From Chamaecyparis obtusa (Eukaryota; Streptophyta; Pinopsida; Cupressales; Cupressaceae), in NCBI GenBank assembly GCA_027943335.1, contig BSBK01006748.1, positions 243,501-307,500 on the forward strand: a stretch of 64,000 nucleotides of DNA, in the 5' to 3' direction. The translations under genes were made by a program, and so were the position numbers. The notes below the pieces were generated by a model that saw only the letters and a list, made by a program, of their open reading frames with translations, made no database searches and was not told where the DNA came from. Positions 36,300-48,842 of this stretch are shown in pieces; the stretch's first letter is position 1, and the number at the start of each line of letters is the position of its first letter.

Positions 36300-36370
36300 A
36301 GGGCACGATGGAATCAAACCACCATCCTCTTGCTTGTAAACCAGGTGCTCTTCCATTGAGCTAGTACCCT
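36300..36370 (-). tRNA. tRNA-like sequence, anticodon UAC (Val), probably a pseudogene
   Basis: On the minus strand a 71-base cloverleaf can be drawn. The acceptor AGGGTAC pairs with GTGCCCT over 7 bp (one G-T). The D-stem GCTC/GAGC is intact. The T-arm is GGTGG/CCATC with loop TTTGATT. The anticodon loop TTTACAA gives UAC. The anticodon stem CCTGG/GCAAG has two mismatches and the D-loop is short, so function is doubtful. It directly abuts the CACTA subterminal repeats. It could be a tRNA pseudogene, an organellar-type insertion or a SINE head. Confidence 0.55.
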
Positions 36371-39300
36371 TTAAAGAATAATCATACCATGTATCCTATG
36401 TCATCCTTCCAACCTTCCAATGGAGACACAAATAAGATGCAAGTAAAGAACATAAGAGATGTTGTAACTAAGGGATAGGGTACAATCCTAATTTAATTGA
36501 GAGAAACTTATTAATCTAAAAAAAATGTAAGTAGTTGCATTCAATTATAGTTTGATCTTATGAATTTTGGTTATGTTCAGATCTACATAAATTTAAACAA
36601 TGTCTTGTCCACTTTTCAGTACATTTTTTGAATTCTATATAGCTTGATAATGTAGCAATATTAAAATCATCAAACTTCCATGGTTCATAATGCTTGTTAG
36701 TCAATATTTCAGGATTTGATTGTAGAATTTTTAGCATCAATGTTTTGAATCAAGCACTGTGATCTAAATCCAGAGAAGAGAAAATGAACCATGGAAATTG
36801 ACCCAAAACATTGATAATTAAAATTCCATAAAGTCAAATCAAGTAATATTAGCTAACTAAAGTAGCAATGTGGAGATCTGGAGATCTGCAGGAATCCATC
36901 CAATTTGCTAAAATATGTAGGAGTAGCTCTTATACCAAAAAGATAGAGAAAAAATATTATGAATTCTTCTTTGATTCTCATTCCATAAATTTTCAAGCAA
37001 TGATTTGGGGAGCTTTTAGTAGTGAGCAATGCACATGACTATGATAGACTTGATACTTCACACAAAGAATTTTTCTTTTCTATTGTGTTTAAATCCACAA
37101 TTTCATATACATTTGTGTCATGTGCATGACTTGAAAATTAGTAACATTGTTGTTTTGTATTGTGTAAAACTCTATGCAATTAATCTTATTTGATCTGTAG
37201 TTGTGCATTACAATTTATTTTGGACTATTTTAACTGGAATCTATTGAGATGGGCATAGTTTTTTGACACATTGTAAGCATAATTATTTTTTGTTATATTA
37301 GAAGGGAAGGGGTCCTGATCCTTCATAAAGTTAGTTCAAAAATTAAATCCAAAAATAAAAACCAGCCTCAATACAACCAAAAGCACAAAAACCCCTAACC
37401 CTCTAAATACTACCCTAAAATACAATAAAAAAACATCTCAACCATACTAGTAAGATCCATAATTATTATTTCCATAATTGTTATCAACAAAAAATATTAG
37501 ATCGAACTCAATTTTCAGATAGCTAATAGAACATATTCTTGAGGGCTAAATGTGATTTTTTGATTATTTGTAATTGATTTTCACAATCATTCAATTTAAT
37601 ATGTGCATTTAATATTTCATTTTGATTGGTATCATGGGGACTTTCTAACTTGACCCAAGCTCGGTGAAGCCAAAAATGGGAGACCTCATCCTTGGCATGA
37701 AAGCATTGTATTATGCCATATTAGGTAAAGCTTAAAAACTTATTATTTAATACGGAAGGTTATAATGTAAAACTGACACATGATCATCACAATTTCAGGG
37801 AAATAATTAAACAAAAGACGACCAATCTATTTCAACTACAAGACAATCATACGTGAATAAGGTTAATATACTAAATCTAAACAAGCACGAATTGTGTAAT
37901 CCTTGGCTATTATATAACAACATTCAAAAGCAAAAGTATGTGAGTTAAAAGACAATAAAGACATGATACATTGTTAATGGCTAGGAGATTCTGATTAAAC
38001 TACCTTCCTTCTTCCAGTCTATATCAATATCAATTTCACATTGTACTTTCTATAAAAGAGATTGTATTTGAACTTGGTTTCATATTTAACAGTGAATGCA
38101 ATCAACATTACCATATTTTTAGATCTTGATCACATATCAAATATACTGATACCATGGAAAACTATATTATTATATAACAATAGATTCAATGTTTATGCTT
38201 TAGCTTTTAGTTTCGAACTTGGAAGCTACTCCAAATAAGTACAGGTTTACCAATAAATAAAAATTACATTATGAATAGAGTAATGTTTCTTTGTTAAAAG
38301 TCTCTTGGTCTCCTACTTAAAAAGGTATGATTTTTGGTTGTCAATTCAACATGCAACCTTAATAGTCTTCCACAAGAATTAGGCACAAATAGGTTCCAAA
38401 CAAGCCATGGAATTTTCTTTTCTTTTCCATTTTGAATTCATCTATGCAGAAGACAAGTATTACAAAAAATTTCCCCAAAGTATATCATTTTACAAAAATA
38501 ATGCCATCATTTAGTGAACTATAATCATCACAGAAATAGACTAAATTACTAAAAAAAGAGACAATAAAATAATTCTACTCACCTTATTAATAGATGAATT
38601 CTCTTTCAAAGCAATTAAACCTTTGAATGTCTCATTAAAATCAAGGGTTCCATCTTTTGCTAGGACTGACTAATTCTCCACCCAGCTGGAGCCACCAAAA
38701 TGCATTAACCAAATTAAAAGTCATTTTTCTAAAAATAAATTTGTATAAGTTTATAAAACAAACATAGAAATTACAACTATATTTCCAAAATAATGTTAAT
38801 AAGGACATATTGTAGATATATCATATTATAGATAAACTTCCCAAATGGTTAAAAGTGTATAAACAAAAGTTGATCTCATGGAGTAGTCTTAGGAGTATGT
38901 GTGAGATTATCAATGTGAAGTATCCAATAGTTTTGCAAGACAAATATGAATATGAAATAGGATAATTGGATTCACGTTCTTACACATGATATTTTATCTC
39001 ACTCAATTTTTTTCTAATCATAGTAAATAATAATTTGGACTTTTAACTACAAAGAACATTGTGAAGTTGTTCACGACCATAAAATCTAAAAAATAACATT
39101 TCTTACATGTATAAGATTCAAATGTATAAGATTCAAACATATTGAATTGATAAGCCTTTTCTAATAATTCAAACTAGCTAAATCATACCACTTACTTTAA
39201 CTTAAGAAAGTTTTAATTGCTTCAATTAATTGTCTACTCTCTATTAGAATTATTATTTGGTAAAATGCTTTTAAAAAGATTAGATTATGAGAGAAAATGT

Positions 39301-40621
39301 TATGCAAAATTTGATACAATAGTTTTATTTTCCATTCAAGAAGTAGAGAATGTTATGCAAAATTTATGGGAAAAAAGAATATAATAGTTTCCAGTACAAA
39401 AGATACCTAAGGAAAGGGGGAAATTTAGGCAGAAAATAAAACCCTTTTATTCTAGTGATAATATTTATAGAATTGTCTTCATTGAAGTAGAGGGGAGTAA
39501 AGCTTACAACTAGAATATGTAGGCAGTCAATGCTAAGTGTATGTTTCATCACATGCAAATCTCATGTAGCTATTCGTTATCGTCGATAGGGTAGTTATAG
39601 TTTCCATTAGTTTAAATCTTATGTAGTTTTAGTTTAGCTTTTTAATCTATTAGTTTCAATGCATCTAATAAAACAAAAAAATTATGCAATATGATTATCT
39701 TTGTCTTTAGAGAGGCAAACTAGAGAATTATCCTCTATTATAGCATTCAAATTAGATTTTTGAAAAGATGTGATTATTTCATGTATGCATAAACTAGAAT
39801 TAAGTCTTTGTCATCATTATGTTAAGATAGATGGAGTGATTTGTTTAGATTGGTTGCAAACTATATTTATTTAAAAAAAGTTATTTGTTTTATTATTAAT
39901 AATGCAACACAAAAATTATATCTGTGATTCATTAAAACAGAGTATTTTCTATGTTTCTTTTGTGTTTTGACATTATTCATTTTCTTTGATGTTATAGAAA
40001 CATAGCATATTTCATATTTCTTAAATTTTGATTTGTGTGTATATTTTTTGGACATTGTTAAATGATAATTGTTGATATAAGGGTTGTTGTTATAGATTCT
40101 ACAATAATAACATTCATGAATATATGTATTTTAAAGGAAGGATCACATAACCCAAATACAAAATGAGAGAACTTGCACTTTAAAATCCACAACTCTACTA
40201 TGAAAATTTGAAAAAATTATTAAATGGAGCTATACAAGGCATGCATTTTTGAAAACTCAATAATACATGGAACCCATTGAGATGTGCAAAATATAGTAAT
40301 AGCATCACATAACTATGTAGTTACAAGATGTAAAGTGAAGTAAAATCCAGCATGGGAATCCTCTTCATGGAGCTAAGGAAAATAATAAGCCAACATTGTC
40401 TCCAAATGTTGAAAAAATTATGAGTCTCTCAATTACTCCTTTCTCATCTTCGGTCATCACTTTTTTACATAATCGGTGCTCGTTATGTTTTGGGTTCACA
40501 AGCTAGTCCAATTCAGAGCATATAAACTAAAATTACTTAGCTTCCTCTCCCTATAATTATGTTTCCAGTCTATGGTGTTTGAGTTACTCCTTTCTATTTA
40601 TTTGACTTGATCATGATCCTT
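36371..40621. other. CACTA interior, left part: mostly featureless
   Basis: AT-rich, no long open frame. One exon-like stretch on the minus strand, about 38690-38585, reads SVLAKDGTLDFNETFKGLIA and ends at an AAG|GTGAGT donor-like site. One stop lies before it. It may be a captured exon, family unknown. Otherwise nothing supported. Confidence 0.45.
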
Positions 40622-40626
40622 CCTTG

Positions 40627-41834
40627 TGTTACTCCTATTGAGCATTAATGGTTGTCATTAGTATCATTCAATCATAAAATCAGTAAAGGAGATAAGATAT
40701 GGCAATCGGTCAGTACACTGAGCCCTTACATTAAGTAGATCATAACTTTGACCAAGCACTCTTACCAATCTAGATGATCGCCGAGTACCGAGCACAATAG
40801 TCACCGAGCATTCATATCAACCGAGCATCAGTTAATTACTGAGCGATGAATGCAGTGTACACTGACTGAAATAGGAAAATGACATAGCAATTTGGAATGA
40901 CACAAACATCAAGGAAAATGGTTTACACCGATCAGAAAATGGTTTACCAAGAATGAGACAAAATTTAATATGGATGTAATCATTAAATTATTGATGATTC
41001 CTATGTATTATTGATCTAGGTTATTTATTTCCATCATTGATCTTAGGTTTTATAAGATATTGTAAAACCCTAATTAGGTCAAGGTCAGTTTGATATAAAT
41101 TTTTAAGGATGTCATTTAATACTTGTATCATCAAGAAGTAGCCGCACTCAGGACATCAGAACATCAAACAGGGTTTTAACATAAGGATTTTGATAGAAGT
41201 ATTTGGTTTATCAGAACAAACATAAGGCTACCGAGCATAATAAAAGGACATATACATCACTATAAGGTGATATCTTTATAGTACTTTACAGATCTGAATT
41301 AGGCAAGTTTGAGTTGCTATTTATAGATATACTATTGTTACTCTTTAACCACTATAGAAGATTTATAAATCTCTTAACAAAGTAAACTTAACAGTTCTTT
41401 TATAATTCTCTTAACCGAGTGCACACTTGATTGTGTTGCTAAAATCCTCTAACTAGGTAGATTTAGTTGATCTTATTGTTACTCCTAACAGGGTAAGATC
41501 ACCATAAGTGATCACAATCTTTATAGCCTTAATTGGAAAACTTTATTACTGTAGTAGTGAAACTTTGTGGGTGTCATCCCCACCATATTTTTTTACCTTC
41601 TAACAAAGGTTTTTGTGATACCAAAATACTTGAGTTATGTGGATGAAGTTTCATGAATGGCTTATTAATTAGGTTACATGCATTAAAATTTTTAGCTATA
41701 TTTGAATGTATGTTCCATGCAATGGATTCAATCGGTTAATGATATCTATGCTTACAAAGTTTCAGTCTTGAAAAGTTTTAAAGATACTGACTCACCCCTC
41801 CCCTCTCAGTATATATCTTTTCATAATCCCAACA
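40627..41834 (+). repeat. 5' LTR of non-autonomous element
   Basis: TGTTACTCCTATTGAGC start and CCCAACA end. RCCGAG motifs cluster at about 40781-40830. A pyrimidine tract CACCCCTCCCCTCTC lies near the right end. Confidence 0.93.
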
Positions 41835-41836
41835 AT

Positions 41837-41848
41837 TGGTATTAGAGC
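41837..41848 (+). promoter_or_regulatory. Primer binding site, initiator tRNA-Met type
   Basis: TGGTATTAGAGC, one C to T change from the common plant site, two bases after the LTR. Confidence 0.85.
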
Positions 41849-41899
41849 TAGTTCTCTTGTTTTGGAAAGTTTAATCACTGAAGAGAAAATATCTTAAGG

Positions 41900-42175
41900 A
41901 TGGAAAAGTATAAGCTTGATAAGACTATTGAGAATCTAAGAATACAAATGCAGATCTACACTCAACAATTCAAAAAAGCCAAAGAAGAACTAAAAAGGTT
42001 GTTGATAAAGAGGAAGGATATGGCACTTCAGCTTAATGAGACTGATTATCATGAAGAAAAGATAGATGATCCATTTGAAGGATCTGGATCTGGATCTGGA
42101 TCTGGTAGCATATTTGATGCATCTGAAGGAACCACATTAGATCTATCAGAAATGAATCAAAATCTCACTGAATAG
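41900..42175 (+). CDS. Small coiled-coil Gly-Ser protein of a non-autonomous LTR element
   Basis: A 91-residue ORF starting MEKYKLDKTIENLRIQMQ, 65 bases after the PBS start, so the first gene in the internal region. Residues about 5-50 are a charged heptad-like helix. Residues about 60-75 contain a tandem GSGSGSGS run encoded by repeated GGATCT. The tail is acidic and ends at a TAG. The frame stays open beyond it (VKALQIGQETQII), so the stop may be a CAG to TAG change and the protein once longer. It lacks a zinc knuckle or any pol motif. It may be a minimal Gag-like assembly protein or a captured helix. I do not recognise the family. Confidence 0.55.
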   Translation: MEKYKLDKTIENLRIQMQIYTQQFKKAKEELKRLLIKRKDMALQLNETDYHEEKIDDPFEGSGSGSGSGSIFDASEGTTLDLSEMNQNLTE

Positions 42176-42554
42176 GTAAAAGCTTTGCAGATCGGTCAAG
42201 AGACACAAATCATTAGAATGATTGCTGTCATGAACAATGCAAGGTAAGCATTACAAAAAAGTTCAAGAACTCCAGCAGTTAAGAATTGACTTGAGAAAGC
42301 AAGAAGATATAATCAAAGAGCAAATAACCAAGCTTTGGGTTGAATTGCTTCCCCATCTCAAGATAATGTAGAGACATGTGAATAAGGAAAAGGACTTAGT
42401 TTCCACCCCAAAGATATCAGTTTTACATTTCTCTTGAGAACCTTAAGGAGGAATGGGAAAACCTCTTGGATTCACTAAAGAAAACCCATCAAAACATTTT
42501 TGACAAGATGTGAGTACATTATTTTTTGGCATTAAGTTCAAAAAAGGGGGAAAT

Positions 42555-42556
<2 letters not shown>

Positions 42557-42591
<35 letters not shown>

Positions 42592-42592
42592 G
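42557..42592. repeat. (TA)n microsatellite
   Basis: About 35 bases of TATG/TATA alternation inside the internal region of the non-autonomous element. Confidence 0.9.
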
Positions 42593-42741
42593 CTTGTATG
42601 TACTTCACACCAAGAGCATGTACAAAGGGGGAGTTCACATCAATTTACATATGATTCGTATTATTTTTTCTAACTACAACTTTTTTTTTGAAGTCGGTAC
42701 ATATACATAAAGTTTTTGATACTAATGCCAAAGGGGGAGAA

Positions 42742-43947
42742 ATTTACTCCTATTGAGCATTAATGGTTGTCATTAGTATCATTCAGTCATAAATTCGGTA
42801 AAGGAGACAAGATAGGATAGTCAGTCAGTACACAAAGCCCTTACACCAATCATATCATAACTTTGAACGAGCACTCTTACTGAGCCAGATGATCACCGAG
42901 TACTGAGAACAATAGTCACTGAGAATTCATATGAACTGAGCATCAGTTAATTACTGAGCGATGAATGTAGTGTACACTGAGTGAAAAAGGAAAATGACAT
43001 AGTAGTTTGGAAAGGCACAAACATCAAGGCAAATGGTTTACACCGATCAAAAAATGATTTACCAAGAACGAGACATAATTTAATATGGATGTAATCATTA
43101 AATTATTGATGATTCCTATGTATTATTGATCTGGGTTATTTCTTTCCACCGTTGATCTTAGGTTTTATAAGATATTGTAAAACCCTAATTAGGTCAAGGC
43201 TAGTTTGATATAAATTTGTAAGGATGCCATTTGATACTTGTATCATCAAGAAGTAGCCATACTCAAGACATCAGAAGATCAGATATGGTTTTGACATAAG
43301 GATTTTGACAGAAGTATTCAGTTTATCAGAACAGACATAAGGCTACCGAGCAAAATAGAAGGACATATACATCATAATAAGGTGATATCTTTATAGTACT
43401 TTATAGATCTAAATCAGGCAAGTTGAGTTGTTATTTATAGATATACTATTGTTACTTTTTAACCACTATAGAAAATTTCTAAATCTCTTAACAGAGTGAA
43501 CTTAACAGTTCTTTGGTAAATATCTTAACTGAGTGCACACTTGATTGTGTTGCTAAAATCCTCTAACCAGGTAGATCTAGTTGATCTTATTGTTACTCCT
43601 AATAGGGTAAGATCACCAGAAGTGATCACAATCTTTGTAGCCTTAATCGAAAAACTTTGTTATTGTAGTAGTGAAGCTTTGTGGGTGTCATCCCCACCAC
43701 ACTTTTTACCTTCTAACAAGGGTTTCTGCGATACCAAAATACTTGAGTTATGTGTATGAATTTTCATGAATGGTTTATTGATTAGGTTGCATGCATTAAA
43801 ATTTTCAGTTATATTTGAATGTATGTTACATGCAATGGATTCATTTGGTTAATGATATCTATGCTTAGAAAGTTTTAGTCTTGAAAAGTTTAAAAGATAC
43901 TGATTCACTCCTCCCCTCTCAATATATATCTTTCCATAATCCCAACA
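42742..43947 (+). repeat. 3' LTR of non-autonomous element
   Basis: Direct copy of 40627-41834, about the same length. The first two bases are AT in place of TG, so the terminus has mutated. Followed by CCTTG. Confidence 0.92.
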
Positions 43948-43952
43948 CCTTG

Positions 43953-45621
43953 TTTATTCTAAAATCAAATTCATTTATACAAAAAAAAGCTAGAAAACAC
44001 ACCTTATTTATATTGCACTTATGCATTAAAAAGAAGGTTAAAGTAAATAATGGTTTATCATACAACAACAAATTTTAAATACAAAGAATATCGATATTAC
44101 TTACTAAAATTCTCTTGTACTTTTTCTTTGAGCCTCAAATGATCATATGCAAAGCATACTCACTTTTACTTTGATTCTCAAACTTTCCTTCCATGCATAC
44201 AAAATTGAATTTATAGTACACCTATGAGGATAATATTGTAGCTACCAATGGAAATCACCCACATGGAACCCACACTCTCTATGCATATTCAATCAGTCTT
44301 CCCAAGTTCACCAACCTTCTATCCACTAAACTAATCCTATATTTGTGTTGTATAATCTATTTCTACAAAAATACTGAGGCTACAAAGGGAGTAAAAATGC
44401 ACCATTATCCTCACCCAACACTCATACACCACTTGTATCATTTTTCTATTGAGATTTCAATATCATTTGGTTGAAATTGAAGGCTTCCCAAAAAGTTACA
44501 AAACCTCATGTCAAAAACATGCTGCTACTTAGAATATTTTCTTATACTTCAACCAATTAGAATACACTTAATTCTTAGCAAGGCAATCTAAATTGTAAAT
44601 TGTACCTTTTCCAACTGCATCATAAAGGAAACCAACAAAGTTCTAGTTGTTTTGGTTTGTTCCTTCAGACAGATCTTCAACCCTTGTTCTATTTCATATA
44701 AATAACCTTCAAAGAATAAAAGAGCTATGGTGATTTAACTTTGACTATGTGAATGGGTTGGAAAGAATAAAAGAAAGAGCAATGAACATAGACTATCCAA
44801 TAAGAAGGCAATATTGAATTAGGAAGCAACTAAGAGAGAAACTATAGAGCTTTTTAAAGAAAGCTTAAATATTGAAAGATCTTATAACAACAGATGTAGT
44901 TATAATTTGAAGGTTTTTCTAACCTTTCATATTCTTCTTTGCAATCTTTATTAGTGTGGACATTTATTTTTATAATGAAAAGAAAATTATTACTCCATTC
45001 AATAAGACCCCAGAAATGTTACAAAAGAGATGAGTTAGTCTAATCCAAAAATAGGTATTGTGATTTCAAACTTTAGTCACATTTCAATTAACTTTGATTT
45101 AAGGTTGAAAAATAAATAGTTGATAACAATGCCATAAATGATGGTTGGTTGTGATTTCTTAACCTTCTCATGTACAATTTTTTTTTGGTTGAGATTGTCC
45201 TATTTCATGATGATTATCTTTTGATGAGTACGTGGTAAATAAAAGGCCTTTCGTGTATTTTGCAGGAAAAAAAAAATAAAGAAAGAGATGACTTCCACAA
45301 CAAGTTATTCAAAAAGTTTCTTTATAAGGAAAGAGTTTTCGGTAATTACTTTCTCCCAAAACCACAAAATAACTATAACTAATTTATGAGCAAGCCATAA
45401 AGATAATTAAAAAATGAGTAAGCAATGGTAAAAAGCCATATGACAATGCTACACTGTCTTAATGTTGACTATGTGAATGGGATATTTGATTACATAATCT
45501 AGAGCCATGAAACCCATGCATTGTGCACCACATTAGCATTCACTCATGTGTATCTAAAAATTTATACATCATATGCTAAATAATTAAAATATACAACAAA
45601 CATCTTGTGATGCTTACCATG
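43953..45621. other. CACTA interior, right part: no supported feature
   Basis: AT-rich non-coding sequence on both strands. Poly-A and poly-T runs only. It may include introns of the kinase pseudogene that follows. Confidence 0.45.
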
Positions 45622-45833
45622 TGCCTACAACTAATGTTTAGCTGTGTGTATCATGCTTAGGAAAGAGTCTATCTTTGGATTGAGTGTGTTGTCAAGAAAA
45701 ATATTGTTTGGTTCAATATCTCTATGATTAATTTTCACCGGAGAATTCTCATGAAGATAGAGAAGCCCACAAACAATCCCAATGATAATGTTATAATAAT
45801 TTTTCCAATCTAACAATCTAAACTCTTATGGAC
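45622..45833 (-). pseudogene. Receptor-like kinase exon fragment (CRK-like)
   Basis: The minus strand reads RLLDWKNYYNIIIG, then LLYLHENSPVKINHRDIEPN and NIFLDNTLNPKI. This is subdomain VI of plant receptor-like kinases, closest in wording to cysteine-rich RLKs. An acceptor-like GTTGCAG sits just upstream (45834), as expected for an exon start. The catalytic loop HRDxK reads HRDIE, losing the Lys. The DFG motif is gone and the frame ends at 45631. A stop also lies between the splice site and RLLDW. It lies well inside the CACTA element, so it is probably a captured host exon. Confidence 0.8.
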
Positions 45834-48640
45834 CTGCAACCCCAATTCTAAAACTATCATGTCTTGAAAACAACATTGGAATACTAAAAATCTTGATGTG
45901 AAAGGAATGATCTTGAAACTAAGTGAACTTACCAAAGGGAAAGTTCATTGACAAAGTTACTAAGAATTTTGAGATTATTTTAATGTTTCTCAATTTTAAA
46001 ACATACATCTACAAATAGTTGGCATTAAAGCAATTAATAGAATGAGGAAGTTGGTCGATGAGCCCAATCCATTGAATTTATATGCATGATAATATATCTA
46101 AAAAAGGTGCACAAATTTTATAAACCAAAGACCATGGCACTCAACTTATGCCAAGATATCTACAAAAATTATGTTATAGAGTCAATAATGTTGATGAGGC
46201 TTTTTTATTACCCAAGTCCTGATGTGGGAAAGGTAAGAGCATATGACCAAGTTGTTGACACAAAAAAATCCAATTAAAAATTACTATTTCTTGATAGAAA
46301 TGTTGACCATGTGAATTAATGGTTTTATTGACCAAAATAGTGAAAAGAACAAAGATGAATATACATGAAACAATGAGCATAACTAATAATTTTAAAACTT
46401 CTTCACATATGATCAAACACACATTTCATATCATAATTCCAAACACTTATAGATATATGTCTATCAAGGATAATAAAGATGATTTCAATGTCTGAAGGAT
46501 ACATAGCTACTAAATGGAGCATTAAAATGTAGAAATAATAGGAGTATCACATCCACATAGGGAGATAAACATGGATAAGTAAAAATTATGTTTATACATA
46601 AAACCCCTAGTAGTTTACTCATAGGAAAACACAATCAAATGATACAAAAAAAACAAATGTTTTGATCTTGATGAGGATGCATTGGAATGACTACCAGTGT
46701 TGAACCATTTTGCAGGCTCAACTAACACATCACTATGATATACACAAGTCTACAATAAGGATATAAGCCATGGTTTTAAATCTTCTATAAGAAAAATAAT
46801 CATGATAGGCCTAATACACATGTGTAGGAGTTTAAACGACAATGCTAGGTAGAGAGATATTGATGCAAACCACATAAAAAGACATAATCCCCATTCAATG
46901 TTTCCTAATGGAAAATCATACCAGACGGGCAAGGTAATATTCTTATCATCACAAATAGAAAACTAAACATAAGGGAGAAAAAGGAGGGTTCATTCAAGTT
47001 TCACATGGTACTTGTCAAAGGTAATGTCAAATGGAAAAAATAATAATGATTAGATCACTTGAAACAACTCCCACAGATTTAAAAAATAAGATAGAAAGGA
47101 AATGTTTTAGGATAGGAGATTATGCAACATCACAGGGAATATAATTGTGATATGGAGCTTGTGATAGGAAAACCACATGCATAGATGGAATGGCTTTGAT
47201 TCTAGAGCTATCACCCAAAGTTTTACAAGGCAATTCCATGAATCAAAATGTTGACCATGCTTGCATATAAAATGTTATTATGTAGATTTGGTGGAGTTAT
47301 TGTCATAGAAAAATAAAGTATACAATGTAATACCATCTATTGAGATGGAGGAGCCAAAAATTTGTCACAAGTGATACACACAACATAATGTAACACATTC
47401 AATAATCTATAAATGATATCCAATTTATTTCTAGGAAACTAAATGATACCAAGGAAAAATATTGAACCCTACAATCTAATCAAATAATTTACCACCAACC
47501 ACACTATTGCAACTCATAAACCAACAAGTATACCTATCCATATTATTTTCCAAATTAAAATCTAAAATTTTCGAATAAAATTAGAGAGCCCTACCTCCAA
47601 AATGATGGTCGAAGTCCAAAGGGTAATTTTCACAGCCAAATCTCGATAATTGTTCCCCTCTCTCTTCGACTAAAACCCATCCTATTTTTTCTTTTCCTTT
47701 TCCTTTGACTGCATACTAAAATAATTGTATCCTTCAATCTTTCCCAAACTAGAAGTGGAAATCACCCTCTAGAAAAAATGGCTTCTCCCTCCATATCAAA
47801 ACCCAAAACAAATAGCTAAACCTAGATTGAGAATGACATAAGAGATTCCTTAAACCCTTTAGAAATAAACATAAGACATGCCAAGATATGCATTGATAAC
47901 CATCATAAAATAATAAATGTATTACTATTTCAATATTAAGCATTAAATTCTATTCACATATACATTATTATAAGTGGGATAACTACAACCTATCATTTGC
48001 TAACGAATCTTGCAAAAACATAGAGTAATCATTATATCATATTGGCACCATGATCAAATTAATTATATCACATGGCATTAACATAACCACCATAGATTTA
48101 TATTTAATATTTTATAAAATATATTTAAATCATAATAGGTGATCAATCATCTTACTACATTAGATTTTATTTAATAACATATACAAAATGTAATTAAATT
48201 ATATAATATTGACATTAATAATAAATACATTCCATAATGCCTTATATTAACTTTAATAATCAATCTTCTATATAATTTCTTAAACAATAAACAAACATTA
48301 GGACATTAATACTCACATGGAATTGAACAAGGAAGGGGTATTAGAGATACATTTGACATGATAACACAACATGGAAATCAAAGTGACTTCAAATCATAGT
48401 TAAAAATATTAATAATTCATTAACATAATGAGTAATAGAAGTTAAAGAATGTAAATGTTAATAAAATATGTGAAGGTCTTAAGGCTGAATTGAGAGACAA
48501 TACCTTCAACACAATAGGTATTTTGGTGAACCAAGCCACTGAGGCAGCCAAATCCACCACTTAGGTAGGGGTGCCATGTAGGGGGCTTAAGTTCTATGGA
48601 TTATGATCAATTTCGAAAGAAAAAAGAATAGAGGAGTAAT
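45834..48640. other. CACTA interior, rightmost part: no clear gene
   Basis: AT-rich, few open frames. A plus-strand stretch at about 48476-48570 is open for some 30 codons (LRDNTFNTIGILVNQATEAA) and may be a coding relic. The kinase N-terminal exons, if captured, should lie here on the minus strand, but I could not identify them. Confidence 0.4.
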
Positions 48641-48808
48641 AGTCATTTTTTATTTGTTTGACTAATTATTTAGTTGTGATTTACTTGATGACCAAATTAG
48701 TCATTTATACTTGTGAATTATAAAAAATTAGTAGAATTTGATCATTTTTAGTCACATGACTAATTTTCTTTTGTCACGTAGTCATTTATTTGCCAAATTC
48801 TACTAGTG
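48641..48808. repeat. Right subterminal repeats and TIR of the CACTA element
   Basis: TTAGTCAT, GACTAAT and GTCATTTAT motifs recur at 48650-48795. The end is ...TTCTACTAGTG, followed by AAG. Confidence 0.8.
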
Positions 48809-48825
48809 AAGGAAACCAACATTTT

Positions 48826-48842
48826 TTGCATCATTGTTGGGG
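48826..48842 (+). promoter_or_regulatory. Degenerate primer binding site, tRNA-Asp type
   Basis: TTGCATCATTGTTGGGG resembles the TGGCGCCGTTGCCGGGG site used by Athila elements, with transitions (C to T, G to A) at most differing positions. It lies 4 bases after a CCAACA that would end the LTR. Confidence 0.6.

Larger units (their letters stand above)
40627..43947 (+). mobile_element. Non-autonomous LTR retrotransposon (copia-like ends), TSD CCTTG
   Basis: Two LTRs of about 1.2 kb (40627-41834 and 42742-43947) enclose only about 0.9 kb. The PBS TGGTATTAGAGC (one change from the initiator tRNA-Met type) follows the 5' LTR. A purine tract AAAGGGGGAGA (42730-42740) precedes the 3' LTR. The duplication CCTTG is perfect (40622-40626 and 43948-43952). 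No protease, integrase or RT; the only gene is a small coiled-coil ORF. It inserted inside the CACTA element. It would need enzymes from a related copia element. Confidence 0.92.
35963..48808. mobile_element. Probable CACTA (En/Spm) DNA transposon, 12.8 kb, nested LTR element inside
   Basis: The right end, read inward, is CACTAGTAGAATTTGGC. The left end is AACTAGTACAAA, with the first C changed to A. AAG flanks both sides (35960-35962 and 48809-48811), the 3-base duplication expected for CACTA elements. Both subterminal regions are dense in TTAGTCAT/ATGACTAA repeats in opposite sense (36020-36300 and 48650-48800). Such arrays are typical binding sites for the CACTA accessory protein. I find no transposase, so it looks non-autonomous or too decayed. 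It holds a kinase exon and a tRNA-like sequence. Confidence 0.7.

Noticed and set aside
36112..36339. 75-codon open frame rich in Ile, Leu and Val
   Set aside because: It is a translation of the TTAGTCAT repeat array and the tRNA-like sequence.
44640..44760. Possible extra kinase exon on the minus strand
   Set aside because: A short open stretch exists, but no receptor-kinase motif could be matched with confidence.
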